NCBI GenBank assembly: GCA_018340805.1
Contig: JACMZG010001908.1
Location: 13,116,644-13,180,643, forward strand
Direction of reading: 5' to 3'
Length of the DNA: 64,000 nucleotides
Source of the DNA: Microvelia longipes
Taxonomy: Eukaryota > Arthropoda > Insecta > Hemiptera > Veliidae
The notes beneath the pieces are model-generated. The model did not search any database. It worked only from the letters and a program-made list of their open reading frames with translations, and was not told where the DNA came from. Within the stretch, counting starts at the first letter, position 1. Every line of letters starts with the position of its first letter. Below are positions 60,219 to 64,000 of the stretch, one piece after another. The position numbers and the translations under genes were made by a program.

Positions 60219-63200
60219 CTAAAACACAATGAAAACAAAATAATTTGAAGCGTTAATTTTAACATTTGGACTTTAATAGTAATAATAAAATTTAAAAACA
60301 ACCTCATAAGCGTCATTTAATTATGTAAATTCGCTACAATAGAAAGTTCAACATAATTTAAATGCCACAATAGAAACATCATAACTGTGTTCAAATCATG
60401 TTAGCATAAATATTAACCATTTTTCTGCGATTTGGACGAGCGCAGCAAATCCGAACTTGTATTACAAAGTTTCCCATTCCTATGCCCGATAATTTATTTA
60501 AATATTAAACATAATACTTCACAGGCTATTACATATAATTTTGTTTCTTCACGCAATACATTTCAATGCTAAATCTAAAAAAACACTTTAATTCTAACAA
60601 GGAAGAATATTAAATAATGGAGTAAACAATTATTAAAAAATACTGAAGATGAGTCTCAATTCGTGCTTCGTCTAACCTTGCCCCATTCAACCATGAGTCC
60701 TTCTGGAAGAACCCTCAGGAGTCTTGGGTTCAGCAGTCACGAAAACCTGAGATTTCTCATGAGAATAGTAAAATAGCTTAAAAGCTATTCCGCAATTTCA
60801 GTATCTCATAATGGAAAATTTAAATAATTCCTTAGAAGATTTTTAGGTTGAAATTAGTTTATTTTAAGACCGAGAGGGAATTATTTACATTTAACTCTAA
60901 ATTTCAATTTGCCTTCAAATCTAATACCTTTGACCCTATTTATTTAAATCCATCCTACATGTAACCAATAGGGTTTAAACCTTATTGCTTTAAACTAAAT
61001 TTTATGAGATTTACAGTCAAGGAAAGTAAAGAATTACCATAAAATTATCATTTTAATCTTAATGATGAAATTTGATATAATCACGAGAGAATTTAATGAG
61101 CAAAAAAAATATTTTTGAATGTTTTTTTATAAACTTAGATTAAACGTTTTTTAATATTTTCTCTTTTTGTCAATTTATGTATAGATTTTTGTTTTTCCTT
61201 ATTTATACAGGTGGTATATATGAAGTGTAATGAGTTTGCACTATAAATCTGAAATCGAGATTATCTACAATGTAATAACTATTACATTCTAGATGAAATA
61301 AAACATAGAATAAAGAGTTATTCCAACTAAAAGTGGATTCCAACATTTATCATTATTTAAATGTAAAAAGCATAAAACAGCTCATTTTTTTTCAATTCGA
61401 GAAATCTTCAAAACCAATCTAATTAAAAGCAATGTTTTATTTCAAATTTGATAACAGGGAAAGTTTCAATATTTGTTCGGAAGTTTGATAAGAAGTTCGT
61501 CTTTAGAGGTGGACTAACAGACCTCTATAAATAAACTTACCAAACTAAACAGACCAATCATAAATAAACTTTGTTAAGTTGTAATCACTTCAATATTTCA
61601 AGAACAATCAACTTACAAGTTAAGGACTTTAACTAAGTTAAGGACTTAGTTTTTATTGCTTTTGAATAATTCAAAATTATAATCAGGTTCGCATAACGGG
61701 CAAATTTTCATTGAAATACATGCTTTCTTGCTTATGTTTCCAGTACATGAAATATAACCTGAACAGTAGCGTCACAAATTGTCACTTAATTTCTTAAAGA
61801 AATTGCGTATATTTATCTCATACATTATAGAAAACTACATTCTTAGAATAATACCAATATAGAAGGAGCATAGGACCGTAAACACAATTTAAAATGCTTA
61901 AAATGTGTATAATGCACCAATATTTATTTAGTATTTTATGAATATCGAGCATTAATAATAATTAATAATAGAACATAATAATTCAGCAATCGGAAGTATT
62001 GCCAACTTTGTTATAAGAAAATTGTATATTGTTAGGGTGGCAGCATTACTTAAGACCACCAGCGAACCGCCTTTCGTGTTATCAGTTATGTTCCTTCTAT
62101 ATATAGTATTATTCTAATACTAGTGTTATCATTCCAAGAGTGACAATAAAAACATTATCGCACTCATATAAACTCAGCATTTAAAGCTCATTTAAAACAG
62201 AGCTTTATATGAGTGCGAATAATACTGTACAAAGCGGATTTTGGAATAATGACGCATTTTCTATAAAAATGTATAAACAAAATTTTCGAGTTGTGACGCT
62301 ACTTCTCAGCTATAAAGCATATACTAGAAACCTAAGCAAAAATGCATTGTTCAATAGAAAAACACGCGTTTTAAAGAAATTCGCCTGGCTGCGAACCTCC
62401 CGCTAGAGTTTCTTAGGTATTATTACATTGGTTTTAATACTGGCCTAAAGAAATTACAATAATAAATGTAAAATAAATTATTTTGGCGAATACTGTAAAA
62501 ACATAAATTGTAAATACTGTATTTCAAATGCAGGAAAAAACTGGGAGAGTTTGTTTGATAAGGGGTTATGAAAGAGAAGGGTTGGTTAAGGGTAAAGAGT
62601 GACGGGCCAAAGGGACTCCCTTGAGGAAATGGCCAAGAAAATACATTTTCCCGTCAAGTTTAACCTCATAGAGAAATGTATTTCTTAATATTTAGCTTTC
62701 CTACTGGTAAATCATTCTTACCAACTTAACGATAAAAATATAAGATAAAATGTTAAAAAACAGTTTGGAAAATATAGACGACTTTATCTAAAGAGAAAAT
62801 AAAATAAATTGTCTATCAAGCTTATATAGAATTCCTTCTATTGGAAGCAGTTTCGTCGATAGCTTTAATCTTCAATGTCTAAGAAGTATCTCTTGTAATA
62901 GCTCTTGAAATAACTACGTTTAAGGATTTTAATATACGAAGATTCTGCTGCCAGGAGTAGACCGAGGAAAGTTACCAAGAAATAGATAATAAGATAGTGG
63001 AGAGTAAGGTAACTTATAATTTATAACAGGGTGGCAAGAAATGAAAAAAAATTTCCAAACCAAATTCTTTATTAGAAAAAGTATACAAAATTTATATTGC
63101 ATTTAAAAAGATAATTATCATGTATAAGACATACTTTACGAAGAAGCAATAAAAAGAAGTGCAAATAATCTACGAATATAGGTATAAGATAACAAATAAA

Positions 63201-63830
63201 AGTTTCCAAAAACAAACCCTACAGTATTTTTCATTTACCTAACAGATAGTGCATCTGGTTCAGTCTTTTATGTCAATGTTTTATGGTTTTAGTAGACTAA
63301 CTTAGGGTTGCTCCGGCATAATAGAATCTAGAGGGGTCCCAGGTGCTCTACTGACGGAGAGTTAACCAAGAGTATTATTGAAATAGAGCACTCTATGTTA
63401 GAGGACTTGAAGTTATTCGTTTCCTAGTTTAATACATTTTAGAGTTTTTTATTATACTTACTAAAGAAATTTGTATTTATAAGCAAATAATAAAGTTATT
63501 CAGATGCAATTAGGAAACTGCAAATAATATAACTGTCCACAATTAATCTTACATTATTAAAATAACACACACACACAAACACACACTTTAGGGTGCAGGA
63601 TCCGGTTTCCACATACCTCTTGAACGAGACCCTGGACGGCCAGTCTTTAATACCTTAATACAATTGTTATTAAACACACCATAATTAACGTGAGATCTAT
63701 AAAAGGATAGTGTGCGAAATGACACATAATAAGATAGAGCATCAAAATGTTCTATCCTAAAGATACTAAATCTAAAGATACCAATACTAAATCCAAAGAT
63801 TAAGGCCCGTATTCAGAATGATCAAAAGTT
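60219..63830. other. fw 5' intron or upstream DNA, nothing coding recognised
   Basis: AT-rich sequence on the 5' side of the first fw exon found. I looked for a signal peptide or the first half of a CCP on the minus strand and saw none. A small (AC)n run lies at 63565-63587. Confidence 0.5.
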
Positions 63831-63837
63831 TCAAAAA

Positions 63838-63998
63838 AAATCTCTCCTAGGTTCTTCCTAGGTTGTTCCTAGGTTGTTCCTAGCTTTTTCCTAGCTTCTT
63901 CCTAGCTTTAGTGTCCATTTCAGTAACATTTTTAACCGTCCCTAGGGCTAGGAAGAGATCTCTCCTAGGTTTCTCCTAGCTTTTTCCTAACTTTGCAC
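63838..63998. repeat. short tandem repeat, ~11-bp unit TTCCTAGGTTG, at window edge
   Basis: About ten units of TTCCTAG(G/C)TT(G/T) with one inverse stretch (GGGCTAGGAAGAGATC). It follows GCCCGTATTCAGAATGATC (63805-63823) and continues off the window, so it may be the end of a transposon. Confidence 0.7.
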
Positions 63999-64000
63999 CT

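Noticed and set aside
62209..62406. Plus-strand frame near the right end
   Set aside because: Its last part (AAATTCGCCTGGCTGCGAAC) belongs to a dispersed repeat seen at 56880 and 57380.

Overview
This is AT-rich eukaryotic DNA with large introns, GT-AG splice sites, long (AT)n arrays and many transposon relics. It contains no operons. The two host genes and the mix of Penelope-like, LINE and hAT-type elements point to an arthropod, most likely an insect. I cannot name the species.

Two host genes lie on the minus strand, one behind the other. The left gene (exons from 15950 down to 1827) is a Swt1-like nuclear PIN-domain RNA endonuclease. Six exons could be joined in a consistent reading frame. 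They give the start codon, a long charged Ser/Arg-rich region and the beginning of the PIN domain, where the window ends. The right gene (exons from 60218 down to 23427) is an ortholog of Drosophila furrowed, a selectin-like cell-surface protein. Nineteen exons join without a frame error into the last ~1040 residues: half a CCP/sushi module, an F-type lectin (fucolectin) domain, a C-type lectin domain, ten CCP modules, one transmembrane helix and a tyrosine-rich cytoplasmic tail. Its 5' end (signal peptide and the first part of the first CCP) was not found and probably lies to the right.

The rest is introns and intergenic DNA. It holds a Penelope GIY-YIG remnant (about 205-633), three LINE relics (2640-2930 minus, 39525-40960 minus, 49640-52367 plus), two hAT-like MITE families with readable 8-bp target duplications, a dispersed repeat with a 5S-rRNA-like core, a tRNA-like SINE, several minisatellites and many AT arrays.

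The most unusual signal is a set of foldback elements with arms of about 80-200 bp. In several of them each arm carries a hammerhead-ribozyme-like core (CTGATGA, a short hairpin, GAAA, then a palindromic helix III). The best copy (49160-49196, minus) has helices I and II and the palindromic helix III, with one extra base after CTGATGA. They look like inverted pairs of Penelope-type terminal repeats. In two places smaller hairpins, at least one of them related, sit inside copies of a hAT-like MITE, giving nested insertions that can be ordered in time.
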